Notes: a model not told the origin generated them from the letters alone. DNA of 64,000 nt from Bradyrhizobiaceae bacterium PARB1 (GCA_002256345.1 NKIY01000005.1:190485-254484), one strand, 5' to 3'; positions 45,203 to 54,466 are shown, counted from the stretch's first letter. Translations and numbers: made by a program.

Positions 45203-46201
45203 ATGAAGAACTTGCTCACCGATATCGCCGGCGTGCGTGTCGGCCATGCCGACGATGCAAAACTCGGCTCCGGCGTCACCGCGATTCTGTTCGACAAACC
45301 TACGGTCGCCTCCGCCGATATCCGCGGCGGCGGCCCCGGCACGCGCGACAGCAGCCTGCTCGCTCCCGTCAACACGGTGGAGGTCATCCACGGCCTGGCG
45401 CTCTCGGGCGGCTCCGCCTTCGGCATCGAGGCTGGCGGCGGCGTGCAGGCGTGGCTCGCCGAACAGGGCCGCGGTTTTGCCATTGGCAGCGCGCTGGTCC
45501 CCATCGTACCCGGTGCAGTGCTGTTCGATCTTCTCAATGGCGGCGACAAGAATTGGGGCCGGTTTCCGCCCTATCGCGATCTCGGCTATGCCGCTGCCGT
45601 CAATGCCAGCGACAGCTTCGCCCTTGGCAGCGTCGGCGCGGGCATGGGGGCGACGACAGCCAATCTCAAGGGCGGCCTCGGCTCGGCCTCCGCCGTCACG
45701 CCATCGGGCGTACGCATCGCTGCGCTTGCAGCCGTGAATGCGGTCGGCAGCGTGACCATGGGCAACAGCGCGCATTTCTGGGCTGCAGCCTTCGAGACGA
45801 ATCGCGAATTCGGTGGCCGCGGCATGCCCGCGACGATCACGCCGGGCATGCTCACCATGCGTATCAAGGGCGGCCCGAGCGCGACGGCGGCGGAAAACAC
45901 GACGCTCGCGGTCGTCGTCACCGATGCAATCCTCACCAAGGCGCAGGCGCAACGCCTCGCGATCATGGCGCAGACCGGATTCGCGCATGCGATCTATCCT
46001 GTGCATGCGCCGCTCGATGGCGACATCGTGTTTGCTGCTGCGACGGGCGAGAAAGAGATCGATCCACTGGCGGGCCTTACCGAACTCGGCATGCTCGCCG
46101 GCAATGTGATCGCGCGTGCGATTGCACGCGGCGTCTATGAGGCAACTGCCCTGCCCTTCGCGGGCGCATTGCCGGCATGGCGCGATCGGTTTGCTTCGTA
46201 G
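45203..46201 (+). CDS. P1 family (DmpA-type) peptidase
   Basis: A 332-residue member of the P1/DmpA family, self-cleaving N-terminal-nucleophile hydrolases. It shows NLLTDIAGVRVGHADD, GGGPGTRDSSLL, LSGGSAFGIEAGGGV and VTMGNSAHFWAAAF. The residue cut during self-processing should be in the region GSVTMGNSAHF, so a Ser nucleophile is likely; this is inferred from family patterns. Such enzymes remove D- or beta-amino acids or act on peptides. GGGAGG lies before the start. No signal peptide. Confidence 0.92.
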   Translation: MKNLLTDIAGVRVGHADDAKLGSGVTAILFDKPTVASADIRGGGPGTRDSSLLAPVNTVEVIHGLALSGGSAFGIEAGGGVQAWLAEQGRGFAIGSALVPIVPGAVLFDLLNGGDKNWGRFPPYRDLGYAAAVNASDSFALGSVGAGMGATTANLKGGLGSASAVTPSGVRIAALAAVNAVGSVTMGNSAHFWAAAFETNREFGGRGMPATITPGMLTMRIKGGPSATAAENTTLAVVVTDAILTKAQAQRLAIMAQTGFAHAIYPVHAPLDGDIVFAAATGEKEIDPLAGLTELGMLAGNVIARAIARGVYEATALPFAGALPAWRDRFAS

Positions 46202-46533
46202 CTTCGTAGGGCTGATGGACCGAAGGCGTAATCCGCCGCGGAGCTTCAGCAACGAATTCGACCGGCGGATTACGCCTTCGGTCCATCAGCTTTACTGGTT
46301 TTCGGCCGCCACATTGCGGCCTCACCATTTCGCGTCGAACCCGCAACAGAGACATCACCGACGCCTCAGGTATACTTCTATCCATCAAAGTATTTATCTA
46401 CCAAAATCCATGTATTCAATTGTATAAACTCGCATGCTTTAAGGTAAAAAATCCGTTTCGATTGCAGAGCCAAATTGAACGGCGCATCTTCGCGCGTGTC
46501 CAACAAGGGGCACACAACAGTGGAGAGAACGTC
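46202..46533. other. 332-bp gap between peptidase and glycine-rich gene
   Basis: Besides the inverted repeat at 46211-46290, the gap is AT-rich at 46370-46450. A TATAAA-like word occurs near 46424-46429 and could be part of the promoter of the next gene. No further gene is supported. Confidence 0.5.
46211..46290. repeat. 28-bp perfect inverted repeat
   Basis: Arms of 28 bases (46211-46238 and 46263-46290) match perfectly around a 24-base centre. It begins ten bases after the peptidase stop codon. Words such as GGCGGATTACGCC recur in bradyrhizobial intergenic elements. It has no T tract. Confidence 0.85.
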
Positions 46534-46836
46534 ATGAAGAAGATCGCTATCCTTGCCATCACCGCCGCGTCTCTGATGAGCGCACCGTCTGCTTTCGCCA
46601 AGGGTCTCAACGTCGGTCTCGGCGTTGGCGCCAATGTCGGCGTGGGTGGTCTGCTCGGCGGCGTGCTGGGCGGCCGCGGAGGCCTCGGTGTTAACGCCGG
46701 TCTTGGCGTCAATGTCGGCGTCGGCGGTTTGCTCGGCAAACACGGCCTGGTTGGCGGCCTGCTGCGCAATGGCCTTCTCGTCAATGTCGGCGCCGGTGTC
46801 GGCGTCGGCGGACGCGGCGGCGGGTGCGGCTGCTGA
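46534..46836 (+). CDS. glycine/valine-rich secreted small protein
   Basis: A 100-residue protein. A signal peptide is seen at residues 1-24, ending at SAFAKG. The mature part is built almost only from Gly, Val, Leu, Asn and Ala in near-repeats (VGANVGVGGLLGG, then VNVGVGGLLGK), ending in GGRGGGCGC. The ATG at 46534 has GGAGAG upstream. It could be a structural cell-surface protein or form an assembly through its repeats; function is unknown. The low complexity makes database matches unreliable. Confidence 0.78.
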   Translation: MKKIAILAITAASLMSAPSAFAKGLNVGLGVGANVGVGGLLGGVLGGRGGLGVNAGLGVNVGVGGLLGKHGLVGGLLRNGLLVNVGAGVGVGGRGGGCGC

Positions 46837-46976
46837 TCTCCAGCATCATCCATGACGGCTGAGGGATCTCACTCTTCCCTCGGCAGCGAACGGGGGTACG
46901 CCCCCGTTCGCCCTCCAATCGCGTCATTGGCGCTTGGTCATATCCGAACAACGGCTCCCGCTCTTCGCGATCATGC

Positions 46977-48158
46977 TCAGATGGCCGGCTTGGCGGTCAC
47001 ATCGCCTTTCGGCTTCGTCGCTGTCGGCGCAAAGCTCTTCGACAGCGACGACGCGACAATGTAGCCCTGCGCGGGCTCGCCATCGAGCAGCGTGCCGGTA
47101 ACGCGGGTGAGATCGAAGCCCAGCTTGTAGCCGTTACCGATATCGCGCACCGCGCCAATACCGTAAGTATAGGTCGTCGCGCGATACGGGGAGTCGAGAT
47201 AGACAGATTGCGTGTAGCCGGCCGCGGCCGTAAGCGTCCATTTGTCGTCCACCTGCCAGCTTCCCTTCGCCGTGAACAGCGTATCGATAGTGATCGGTGA
47301 GAGTGGAAACGTGGTTTCGCCGGCGCGCCGCACGGCCGCCAATTCCAGCGTGAACGGTTTTGGACGCCAGGCGAGATTGGCATCGAACAATGTCGTGTTG
47401 ACATTGGTAAAGTCGATATCGTGCCAGATGCCGTAGAGCTGCGACACCGACGCGAACATCGAGAAATCGCCATCCTCATAACTTCCGAACACGAACGGCT
47501 GGATGCGCTCGTTATTGCGGCGATAACCGAACAGATCGAGTTCCTCTGCATAGCGCCGCATCGACAGATTCACCGAGACGCCGATCTCGCCCTTGCCGTC
47601 CTTGACGCGGACGCCGGGAATGATGGTGCCGCGCAGGACCTGATGCGGCACCGGCAGAAAGTCCTGGAAGATGACATTGGTCTGGTTCAGCCGCGACAGC
47701 CCGACCTCGCCGGTGACGAACCACTTCACTTTGCCCTTGGTCGATTCGAGCTTCACTGCCTGCGCAAGATCCATCGACTTCGTGTTGTAGGTGTCGATTT
47801 CCGAGAAGGACGTCGTCGAGATGACGCGAAAGTCGTCGTCGCCCATGATGCCGCGCAGGCCGAGCTTGGCGACCAGGGCGGGATCGATGCCTGGCGCGAT
47901 GTAGCGCGTCGCATTGGCCTCGGCCGTCGCATTCCAGGTGATGTCGTCCTGCTTGCCGGCCGCGATGAGGCCGACTTCGGTACCGATAAAGGCGCTACCG
48001 ATGCTGCCGGTGCCCCGACCGCCGCCGGTCGAGAACAGCGGGTTGCTGTCATAGCCGCCGCGCAGCCGCATGGAGGCGATCAACTCGTCCTCCGCGCGCG
48101 CTGGAGCGCCGAGTAGATAACTACCAACGACGATAATGAATACTATGATACGCAACAT
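46977..48158 (-). CDS. outer-membrane beta-barrel protein
   Basis: A 393-residue exported protein. Signal peptide ends near APARAED at residue 23. The rest is made of alternating short strands with aromatic ends and polar turns (SMRLRGGYDSNPLF, KVKWFVTGEVGLSRLN, SYEDGDFSMFASVSQLYGIW, GIGAVRDIGNGYKLGF), as in barrels of 12-18 strands. The repeated RxY/YDSN opening is typical of outer-membrane proteins in bradyrhizobia. The final 15 residues are not an aromatic-terminated strand, which is unusual for an outer-membrane barrel. Function unknown. Confidence 0.8.
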   Translation of the reverse strand: MLRIIVFIIVVGSYLLGAPARAEDELIASMRLRGGYDSNPLFSTGGGRGTGSIGSAFIGTEVGLIAAGKQDDITWNATAEANATRYIAPGIDPALVAKLGLRGIMGDDDFRVISTTSFSEIDTYNTKSMDLAQAVKLESTKGKVKWFVTGEVGLSRLNQTNVIFQDFLPVPHQVLRGTIIPGVRVKDGKGEIGVSVNLSMRRYAEELDLFGYRRNNERIQPFVFGSYEDGDFSMFASVSQLYGIWHDIDFTNVNTTLFDANLAWRPKPFTLELAAVRRAGETTFPLSPITIDTLFTAKGSWQVDDKWTLTAAAGYTQSVYLDSPYRATTYTYGIGAVRDIGNGYKLGFDLTRVTGTLLDGEPAQGYIVASSLSKSFAPTATKPKGDVTAKPAI

Positions 48159-48365
48159 AAGCCACCAGAACTACTTTCTATTTCTGGGGGAAAGCCTGCC
48201 GCGTTATAGTTAGCGAGACATGAAGGCCGGGCGCATTGCGCCTCATCTGCGGCAATCTGGCCGCGAAAATCTTGCAGCAACACAACCTTCTACCTACGCC
48301 GGAGGTGGCGCAACGAAATGCGGCGGTAGGTGTTTCTCATTGTGAGCAACGGCGCGGTGACCGCG

Positions 48366-48599
48366 ATGCCATCGACAGCGATTCGCCATCTCAGCTACAG
48401 CGCTTCGACGCGTGAGTTACGCGTCACTTTCACGAGCGGGCGTCGGTATGCTTATGCGCAGGTGCCGCCGGAGGTCCACGAGGCGTTCCGCACCGCGCCG
48501 TCACGCGGGGCGTTTTTCAATCACCGCGTTCGTGATCGTTTCAGCTATCGAGAGATCGAGCGATCAGGCAGAGATCGACAGCGACGACGTCGCGGTTGA
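48366..48599 (+). CDS. KTSC domain-containing small protein
   Basis: A 77-residue protein with the KTSC domain: STAIRHLSYSASTRELRVTF, then SGRRYAYAQVPPEVHEAF and SRGAFFNHRVRDRFSY. The usual K-T-S-C motif is only partly present. The start at 48366 matches the family N-terminus; a GTG at 48342 would add eight residues. The C-terminal 16 residues (basic) run beyond the normal domain end and into the tail of the convergent EF-hand gene, overlapping it by 36 bases. Function unknown. Confidence 0.85.
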   Translation: MPSTAIRHLSYSASTRELRVTFTSGRRYAYAQVPPEVHEAFRTAPSRGAFFNHRVRDRFSYREIERSGRDRQRRRRG

Positions 48600-49301
48600 G
48601 ATCTGCTGCGCCTGCTTGGCGATCATCTGCTCGATCGCGTTGTAGGACGTCTTGGCGGCCGCCGCGGTCGATGAGGCCGGCACCGCCGAGGTCGACGTCA
48701 CCTTGGAGCCGTCGGCATAGGTGATCGCAGTCGTGGTGCTGCCATCGGCATTCACCGTGGTCGAGGTGGTCGCGCCGGTCACGTCGCTGCTATCGCCTGC
48801 CCCACCCGAACCGCCGCCGCCATGGTGCGGCCTGCCGACGCCCTTCAGCGCCTTGCCCAGTTCATCGATGCTGACCGATCCGTCGCCATCCTTGTCGAGC
48901 TTGGCGAACACCTTGTCGGCATTGGCGACATTGGTACCGCCGGCGCCGAGCTTGTCCTCGAATTCGGCCTTGCTGATCGAACCGTTGCCGTCGCCATCGA
49001 GCTGCGCGAACAGGCTCTTGAGCGCATCCGAACGCGTCTTCGAACTGGACGAGACCTGCGTCTGGCTCTGCGCATCGAGCAGCGCGCTCATGGTCGAGGC
49101 CGAGAGATTGCCGGTGGACGGGGTCGAACCCGCCGCCGTGCCGGATGTCGATGAGATCGCGGCCGGCGTGCCGAGCTGGAACGACGCCCCCTGCGAGAGC
49201 CCGGTGGTCGTCTTGGCCGATGAGGAGGACGTCGCCTTCTTCGCAGTCAGCGACTGCAGAAGGTCCATGGCCGATGTGGCAAGTGCCGCGACGCCGAGCA
49301 T
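48564..49301 (-). CDS. EF-hand calcium-binding protein
   Basis: A 245-residue protein with two canonical EF-hands: [14 protein letters not shown] near residue 106 and [15 protein letters not shown] near residue 146. The N- and C-terminal parts are Ser/Thr/Ala-rich and low in charge. The C-terminal region has the repeated sequence pattern [20 protein letters not shown]. No clear signal peptide is seen, though the first 20 residues are moderately hydrophobic. Similar EF-hand proteins are common in bradyrhizobia. Start 49301 has GGAGAT upstream; the open frame extends 101 codons further without sign of coding. Confidence 0.88.
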   Translation of the reverse strand: MLGVAALATSAMDLLQSLTAKKATSSSSAKTTTGLSQGASFQLGTPAAISSTSGTAAGSTPSTGNLSASTMSALLDAQSQTQVSSSSKTRSDALKSLFAQLDGDGNGSISKAEFEDKLGAGGTNVANADKVFAKLDKDGDGSVSIDELGKALKGVGRPHHGGGGSGGAGDSSDVTGATTSTTVNADGSTTTAITYADGSKVTSTSAVPASSTAAAAKTSYNAIEQMIAKQAQQISTATSSLSISA

Positions 49302-49536
49302 CGTCGATCTCCATCCGGGCCGGAATGACCCACGGAGAGATGAGCAAGCAGCATGCCATTGGAAAAACGTCGTAAAATCAATGATCCGAGCGCTTACAAG
49401 CCTCATCTGGACCGGGCAATCCCTGCCCCGGCGGCAGATTTTGCCGGAACTCCACAGGTCATCGAGTGCTGCGTTGCCGCCCATCGGGGCGCATGTTACG
49501 CGAGGCCACGCCACCACCCTTTCAGGAACTGACAAG

Positions 49537-50238
49537 ATGTCCCAGAGCTTTGCGCCGCGCCCGCTGGTGATCGCCCCGTCCATTCTGGCGGCTGATTTCG
49601 CCAAGCTCGGCGAGGAAGTCCGCGCCGTCGATCAGGCCGGCGCCGACTGGATGCATCTCGACGTGATGGACGGCCATTTCGTGCCGAACATTTCCTACGG
49701 CCCCGACGTCATCAAGGCGCTACGCCCGCACACCACCAAGATCTTCGACGCGCATCTGATGATCGCGCCTGCCGATCCCTATCTGGAAGCCTTCGCCAAG
49801 GCCGGCTGCGATCACATCACGGTGCATGCCGAAGCAGGCCCGCATCTGCACCGCTCGCTGCAGGCGATCCGCTCGCTCGGCAAGAAGGCCGGCGTTTCGC
49901 TCAATCCCGGCACGCCCCTCTCCGCGATCGAGTATGTGCTCGATCTCGTCGATCTCGTGCTGGTGATGTCGGTCAATCCCGGCTTCGGCGGCCAGGCCTT
50001 CATTCCGTCGGCCATCAACAAGGTCACCGACCTGCGCGCCATGCTGGCGGGACGCCCGATCGACATCGAGGTGGACGGTGGCGTGTCAGCGGCCAATGTC
50101 GCGGCGCTCGCGGCTGCGGGCGCGAATGCGTTCGTCGCAGGCTCGGCCGTGTTCAAGGGCGGCACGATGGAGAGCTACAAGGCGAATATCGATGGCATCC
50201 GCGGCGAGGCGATGAAGGCACGCGGCGAGATCGTGTAG
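49537..50238 (+). CDS. rpe: ribulose-phosphate 3-epimerase
   Basis: A 233-residue TIM-barrel enzyme that interconverts ribulose-5-phosphate and xylulose-5-phosphate. It shows [35 protein letters not shown] and [10 protein letters not shown], which hold the metal-binding His and Asp residues. Start 49537 has AGGAAC upstream. Length is normal. It precedes a small secreted-protein gene and purB, all in the same direction with gaps. Confidence 0.96.
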   Translation: MSQSFAPRPLVIAPSILAADFAKLGEEVRAVDQAGADWMHLDVMDGHFVPNISYGPDVIKALRPHTTKIFDAHLMIAPADPYLEAFAKAGCDHITVHAEAGPHLHRSLQAIRSLGKKAGVSLNPGTPLSAIEYVLDLVDLVLVMSVNPGFGGQAFIPSAINKVTDLRAMLAGRPIDIEVDGGVSAANVAALAAAGANAFVAGSAVFKGGTMESYKANIDGIRGEAMKARGEIV

Positions 50239-50269
50239 CCTGAGAACGAGGACTCAGATAGCGAACCTC

Positions 50270-50728
50270 ATGCAATCCCATGAGGTCACCGTGCATATCC
50301 GCTCGCTCTCGTTCCTTGCACTCTTTCTTTGCCTGATCGGCTCGGCTGCCTTTGCTGCGGCGCTGCCCGTCGATGATCCCGATCGCTTCGCGAATGAAAC
50401 CTTTACGCTCATCAGCCAGAACAAATTTCACGACGCCGCGCATAAAATTGCGGAGACAGTCGGGGAGCCCAAGTTCGAAAAGCAGATGGAGCGTGGGCTG
50501 AAGGCAATCGAGGGCAGGAAATTCGACTTCGGCAAAAAGGTCTACGACAAGGATTACAACGGCGCCCTGCGCCAGATCATCTATGTCTCCTACTTTGAAA
50601 AAACCGGATTCATCTACTTTCGCTTCACATACAAGATGACCAGCAGGGGATGGTTTCTCACCGACTTCCTGTTCAAGGACGGCGGGTCAGGCCTCTTCCC
50701 GAAAAACTTCATCGAAGAGCCGTCCTGA
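50270..50728 (+). CDS. small secreted protein of unknown function
   Basis: A 152-residue exported protein. A signal peptide with hydrophobic core FLALFLCLIGSAAFA is seen, followed by a mature part with YDKDYNGALRQIIYVSYFEK and FRFTYKMTSRGWFLTDFLFK. The fold resembles no family I can name, though the final part recalls small periplasmic proteins with a DUF3887-like character. An alternative start is a GTG at 50291 with GAGGT just upstream, which would shorten the N-terminus by seven residues. It sits between rpe and purB. Confidence 0.72.
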   Translation: MQSHEVTVHIRSLSFLALFLCLIGSAAFAAALPVDDPDRFANETFTLISQNKFHDAAHKIAETVGEPKFEKQMERGLKAIEGRKFDFGKKVYDKDYNGALRQIIYVSYFEKTGFIYFRFTYKMTSRGWFLTDFLFKDGGSGLFPKNFIEEPS

Positions 50729-50956
50729 AGTCTCGCGAACGCGAACAAGCCTAGCCCGGAGCGAAGCGATCTGTGGGACTTCTGTCACGGAACGATCCCG
50801 CATATTGCTCCGCGGATGCGGTGGCGGCCTGAACGATACGGCTGCCCAAAGGGTAAATTCCGCAGGAAAATCAGTCATCCAGACGCTTTCTGAGGTGGTT
50901 TCGCCTGCCCTGATCTGTTAAAGCGCGGCGTAACCCCTCACACGTCCGAGACGCCG

Positions 50957-52264
50957 ATGATCCCGCGCTATACCCGTCCCGAAATGGCCTCCATCTGGGA
51001 GCCGCAGACCCGCTTCAAGATCTGGTTCGAGATCGAGGCGCATGCCGCCGATGCGTTGGCGGAACTCGGCACCATTCCGAAGGACGCGGCCAAGACGATC
51101 TGGGCCAAGGCCAAGGACGCCACCTTCGATGTGGAGCGCATCGACGAGATCGAGCGCGAGACCAAGCATGACGTTATCGCCTTCCTGACCCATCTCGCCG
51201 AGATCGTAGGTCCCGAAGCGCGCTTCGTGCATCAGGGCATGACCTCGTCGGACGTGCTCGACACCTGCCTCAATGTGCAGCTGGTGCGCGCCGCCGACAT
51301 TCTGATCGCCGATATCGACCGCCTGCTTGCGGCGCTGAAGACACGCGCTTTCGAGCACAAGATGACGCCGACCATCGGCCGCTCGCACGGCATCCATGCC
51401 GAGCCGGTCACCTTCGGCCTCAAGCTCGCTTTCGCCTATGCCGAATTCACCCGTAACCGGGAAAGACTCGTGGCCGCGCGAAAAGAAGTCGCGACCTGCG
51501 CGATCTCCGGCGCCGTCGGCACCTTTGCTCAGATCGATCCGCGCGTGGAAGAACATGTCGCCAAGGCCATGGGCCTGGAGCCGGAGCCGATCTCGACCCA
51601 GGTGATCCCGCGCGATCGCCACGCGATGTATTTTGCTACGCTCGGCGTGATCGCCTCGTCAATGGAACGCCTTGCCGTGGAAATCCGCCACATGCAGCGC
51701 ACCGAAGTGCTGGAAGCCGAGGAGTTCTTCTCCGAAGGCCAGAAGGGCTCGTCGGCGATGCCGCACAAGCGCAATCCAGTGCTGACGGAAAACATCACCG
51801 GCCTGTCGCGCATGGTGCGCGCCTATGTGACGCCGGCGCTGGAAAATGTGGTGCTGTGGCATGAGCGCGATATCTCGCACTCCTCCGCCGAGCGCATGTT
51901 CGGCCCCGATGCCACCGTGACCCTCGACTTCGCGCTCAATCGTATGGCCGGCGTGATCGAGAAGCTGCTGGTCTATCCCGCCAACATGCAGAAGAATCTC
52001 GACCGCCTCGGTGGCCTCGTGCATTCGCAGCGCGTGTTGATCGCACTGACGCAGAAGGGTGCATCGCGCGAAGACAGCTACAAGATGGTCCAGCGCAATG
52101 CGATGCCGGTGTGGCGCGGCGAAGGCGACTTCCAGACGCTGCTGAAGGGCGATGCAGACGTGAAGAAGTATCTCACCGACGACGAGATCGCCGAGAAGTT
52201 CGACCTCGGCTATCACCTCAAGCATGTGGACACGATCTTCAAGCGTGTATTCGGCGAAAGCTGA
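50957..52264 (+). CDS. purB: adenylosuccinate lyase
   Basis: A 435-residue fumarase/aspartase-superfamily enzyme of purine synthesis. The signature loop is GSSAMPHKRNP near residue 265, with FVHQGMTSSDVLDTCLN near residue 90 and GRSHGIHAEP near residue 140. It cleaves SAICAR and adenylosuccinate. All catalytic blocks are intact and the length is normal. A MOSC gene starts nine bases later. Confidence 0.97.
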   Translation: MIPRYTRPEMASIWEPQTRFKIWFEIEAHAADALAELGTIPKDAAKTIWAKAKDATFDVERIDEIERETKHDVIAFLTHLAEIVGPEARFVHQGMTSSDVLDTCLNVQLVRAADILIADIDRLLAALKTRAFEHKMTPTIGRSHGIHAEPVTFGLKLAFAYAEFTRNRERLVAARKEVATCAISGAVGTFAQIDPRVEEHVAKAMGLEPEPISTQVIPRDRHAMYFATLGVIASSMERLAVEIRHMQRTEVLEAEEFFSEGQKGSSAMPHKRNPVLTENITGLSRMVRAYVTPALENVVLWHERDISHSSAERMFGPDATVTLDFALNRMAGVIEKLLVYPANMQKNLDRLGGLVHSQRVLIALTQKGASREDSYKMVQRNAMPVWRGEGDFQTLLKGDADVKKYLTDDEIAEKFDLGYHLKHVDTIFKRVFGES

Positions 52265-52272
52265 TCGAAAGA

Positions 52273-52812
52273 ATGGGCCGCGTCGTCGCCGTCTGCGCCC
52301 GGCGCGGCCATCATTTCAGCAAGACGCCTGCGCTGAGCATCCGTCTGCTTGCAGGCCTCGGCGTTGAAGGTGACGGCCATATGGGCGCGACGGTGCAGCA
52401 CCGCTACGATCGTCGCCGCGATCCGACCAGGCCGAATCTGCGGCAGGTGCATCTGATCCCGTCCGAACTGTTCGACGAGCTACACGGCAAGGGCTTTGCG
52501 ATTGCAGCCGGCGATCTTGGCGAGAACATCACGACATCGGGCATCGATCTCGCAACACTGCCAGGCAGCACGCGACTGCATCTCGGCGCGGTCGCCGTGA
52601 TCGAACTCACCGGTCTGCGCGAGCCTTGCGCGCTGATGGATAAATTTCAAAAAGGGTTGAAGGCGGCGACATTGGATCGCGATGTCGATGGCGGGCTCTC
52701 CTACAAGGCCGGCGTGATGGCCGTCGTCCTGGCCGATGGCGATGTCTCCCCGGGCGATGCCATCCGGATCGAGCGTCCGGCGGGCCCATCGCAGCCACTC
52801 CAGCCAGTGTAA
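52273..52812 (+). CDS. MOSC domain-containing protein
   Basis: A 179-residue MOSC-domain protein. It shows GLGVEGDGHMGATVQHRYDR, NLRQVHLIPSELFDELHG, DLGENITTSGIDL and ELTGLREPCALMDKFQKGL. The conserved Cys of the MOSC domain is in REPCALMDKFQ. Such proteins bind molybdenum cofactor or handle sulfur from a Cys persulfide. The N-terminus of about 20 residues precedes the first family motif. It starts 8 bases after purB. Confidence 0.88.
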   Translation: MGRVVAVCARRGHHFSKTPALSIRLLAGLGVEGDGHMGATVQHRYDRRRDPTRPNLRQVHLIPSELFDELHGKGFAIAAGDLGENITTSGIDLATLPGSTRLHLGAVAVIELTGLREPCALMDKFQKGLKAATLDRDVDGGLSYKAGVMAVVLADGDVSPGDAIRIERPAGPSQPLQPV

Positions 52813-52911
52813 TCCGGTATTCCGTCCTTCTCGAAAAAGCCTGAATGCGCGTATCCTGATGGTTACACCCGCAGCAACTCCGCAGTAACCAACCCGGCCT
52901 AAGCTTCCTTC

Positions 52912-53706
52912 GTGCCCACGCGCCCCACCATTCTCGTTTTCGATTCCGGTCTCGGCGGTCTCACCGTCCAGCGCGAGATCGCGAAGGCGCGGCCGGATGC
53001 ACGCTGCGTCTATGTGGCGGATGACGCATTCTTCCCCTATGGCCAGCACAGCGAAGAGGCCCTGATCGGCCGCGTCGTCCCCCTGATGGGCGAATTGATC
53101 GCCGCGCACCGGCCGGATCTCGTCGTTATCGCCTGCAATACCGCTTCGACCATCGTGCTGAGCGACCTGCGCGCCGCCTATGGCGTTCCCTTCGTCGGCA
53201 CCGTGCCGGCGATCAAGCCGGCCTGTGCGGCCTCGCTGACCAAGCGCGTCTCGGTGCTCGGCACATCAGGCACCGTGAAGCGCGAATATACGCAAACGCT
53301 GATCCGCGAATTCGGCGGCGGCTGCATCGTCACGCTGGTCGGCTCGGCCCATCTCGCCTCGCTGGCGGAAGGTGCGCTGAGCGGCGGCAGCGGCGTCACC
53401 GATGCCGACATCTTCAACGAGATCGCGCCCTGCTTCGTGGGCGACGCCACCGGCGCGCGGACCGACACTGTCGTGCTCGCCTGCACCCATTACCCACTGC
53501 TACTGGCTGAGCTGACCCGTCTTGCGCCATGGCCGGTGACATGGATCGATCCCGCCCCGGCCATCGCGCGCCGGGTGGTCGGCCTGATCGGCAGCCACCA
53601 GCCGGACGCCCTGCATGGCGATGCCGTGCTGCTTTACACATCCGGCAAGCGCCACGCCTGGCCGGAAACTCTGGCGCCGTTCTTCGGTGGCCAGGTCGCA
53701 GCCTGA
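52912..53706 (+). CDS. murI: glutamate racemase
   Basis: A 264-residue cofactor-independent racemase supplying D-glutamate for peptidoglycan. The two catalytic Cys are Cys75 in ACNTAST and Cys191 in CTHYP, and substrate-binding Asp11-Ser12 is in FDSGLGG. The start is a GTG at 52912; the ribosome-binding site is weak. The gene is preceded by a 99-base gap and followed by a cupin gene. Confidence 0.95.
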   Translation: MPTRPTILVFDSGLGGLTVQREIAKARPDARCVYVADDAFFPYGQHSEEALIGRVVPLMGELIAAHRPDLVVIACNTASTIVLSDLRAAYGVPFVGTVPAIKPACAASLTKRVSVLGTSGTVKREYTQTLIREFGGGCIVTLVGSAHLASLAEGALSGGSGVTDADIFNEIAPCFVGDATGARTDTVVLACTHYPLLLAELTRLAPWPVTWIDPAPAIARRVVGLIGSHQPDALHGDAVLLYTSGKRHAWPETLAPFFGGQVAA

Positions 53707-53791
53707 CCTGCGAGATCGCTCGACTTTCCCCCGCGCACTGCTAGCCTCCCACGACGCCGTCCCGACAAGAGAACGGCCAAGGGAGATCGAC

Positions 53792-54175
53792 ATGCTCAGG
53801 AAATTGATACTCGGATTGACCGTCGCGACACTCGCCTGCATGGGCGCCGCGAGCGCGCAGGGCATCAAGCGCACGCCGCTGCAGGACATCAAATATCCCG
53901 CCGGCCATCACATCGTGACGGTCGTTGCCGAGATCGGGCCGAACCAGCTCGCCGGCCGTCATACGCATCCGGGCGTCGATACCGGCTACGTGCTGGAAGG
54001 TGGCGCGACGTTGATGGTGGAAGGCAAGCCTGATCAGGAGCTAAAGGCTGGCGATTCCTATGCCGTGCCTGCCGGCATCCCGCATGACGTGAAAACCGGC
54101 GACAAGGGCCTCAAGCTGCTGGCCATCTATGTCGTCGAGGACGGCAAGCCGGTCGCGACGCCGGCGCCGAAATAG
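53792..54175 (+). CDS. secreted cupin-domain protein
   Basis: A 127-residue exported protein. The signal peptide ends near GAASAQGI at residue 24. The cupin core shows GRHTHPGVDTGYVLEGGATL and GDSYAVPAGIPHDVKT, with the His pair and Glu of a metal-binding site. It probably binds a metal and either an organic acid or nothing known; substrate unknown. Start 53792 has GGGAG upstream. It lies between murI and the rpsD promoter. Confidence 0.86.
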   Translation: MLRKLILGLTVATLACMGAASAQGIKRTPLQDIKYPAGHHIVTVVAEIGPNQLAGRHTHPGVDTGYVLEGGATLMVEGKPDQELKAGDSYAVPAGIPHDVKTGDKGLKLLAIYVVEDGKPVATPAPK

Positions 54176-54268
54176 ACCCCAAATCGGCAGGAACCGGCCG
54201 TTTAGCAGGCGAAATGGCCGGTTTCGGCGGCCCAGGCCGTCAAAACGGCAAAAAGCCCTGTCTTTGAA

Positions 54269-54297
54269 TTGACATAACCGCCCCCGCCCCCTAGAAA
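54269..54297 (+). promoter_or_regulatory. predicted rpsD promoter
   Basis: TTGACA at 54269-54274 and TAGAAA at 54292-54297 are 17 bases apart; the -35 is a full consensus match. The predicted start leaves a leader of about 160 bases before rpsD, with a strong hairpin inside. Confidence 0.6.
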
Positions 54298-54306
54298 CCG
54301 CCCTGC

Positions 54307-54330
54307 TCGCGGGCCGTTTTCGGCCCGCGA
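54307..54330 (+). promoter_or_regulatory. 10-bp hairpin in rpsD leader
   Basis: A perfect 10-bp stem (54307-54316 TCGCGGGCCG, 54321-54330) with loop TTTT lies just after the predicted promoter. It has no T tract following, so it is not a standard terminator; leader structure or S4 autoregulation is possible but unproven. Confidence 0.5.
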
Positions 54331-54466
54331 AGCGTTTCGCACCCGTGGTTCTCCTCCCAGCTTTGGGAATGAGCCTGTCGGTGCCGAAGTTTTCCAGATC
54401 ATGGACTGATTTCGGTACACAGGAGGGCGCGTCTCCTCACATCCACTGTTCAACATCGAGGACGCG

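Noticed and set aside
45122-46252. 376-codon minus-strand open frame
   Set aside because: Antisense to the P1 peptidase gene with no motif of its own.
48721-49536. 272-codon extension in frame upstream of rpe
   Set aside because: It runs antisense through the EF-hand gene; the conserved rpe start and its ribosome-binding site are at 49537.
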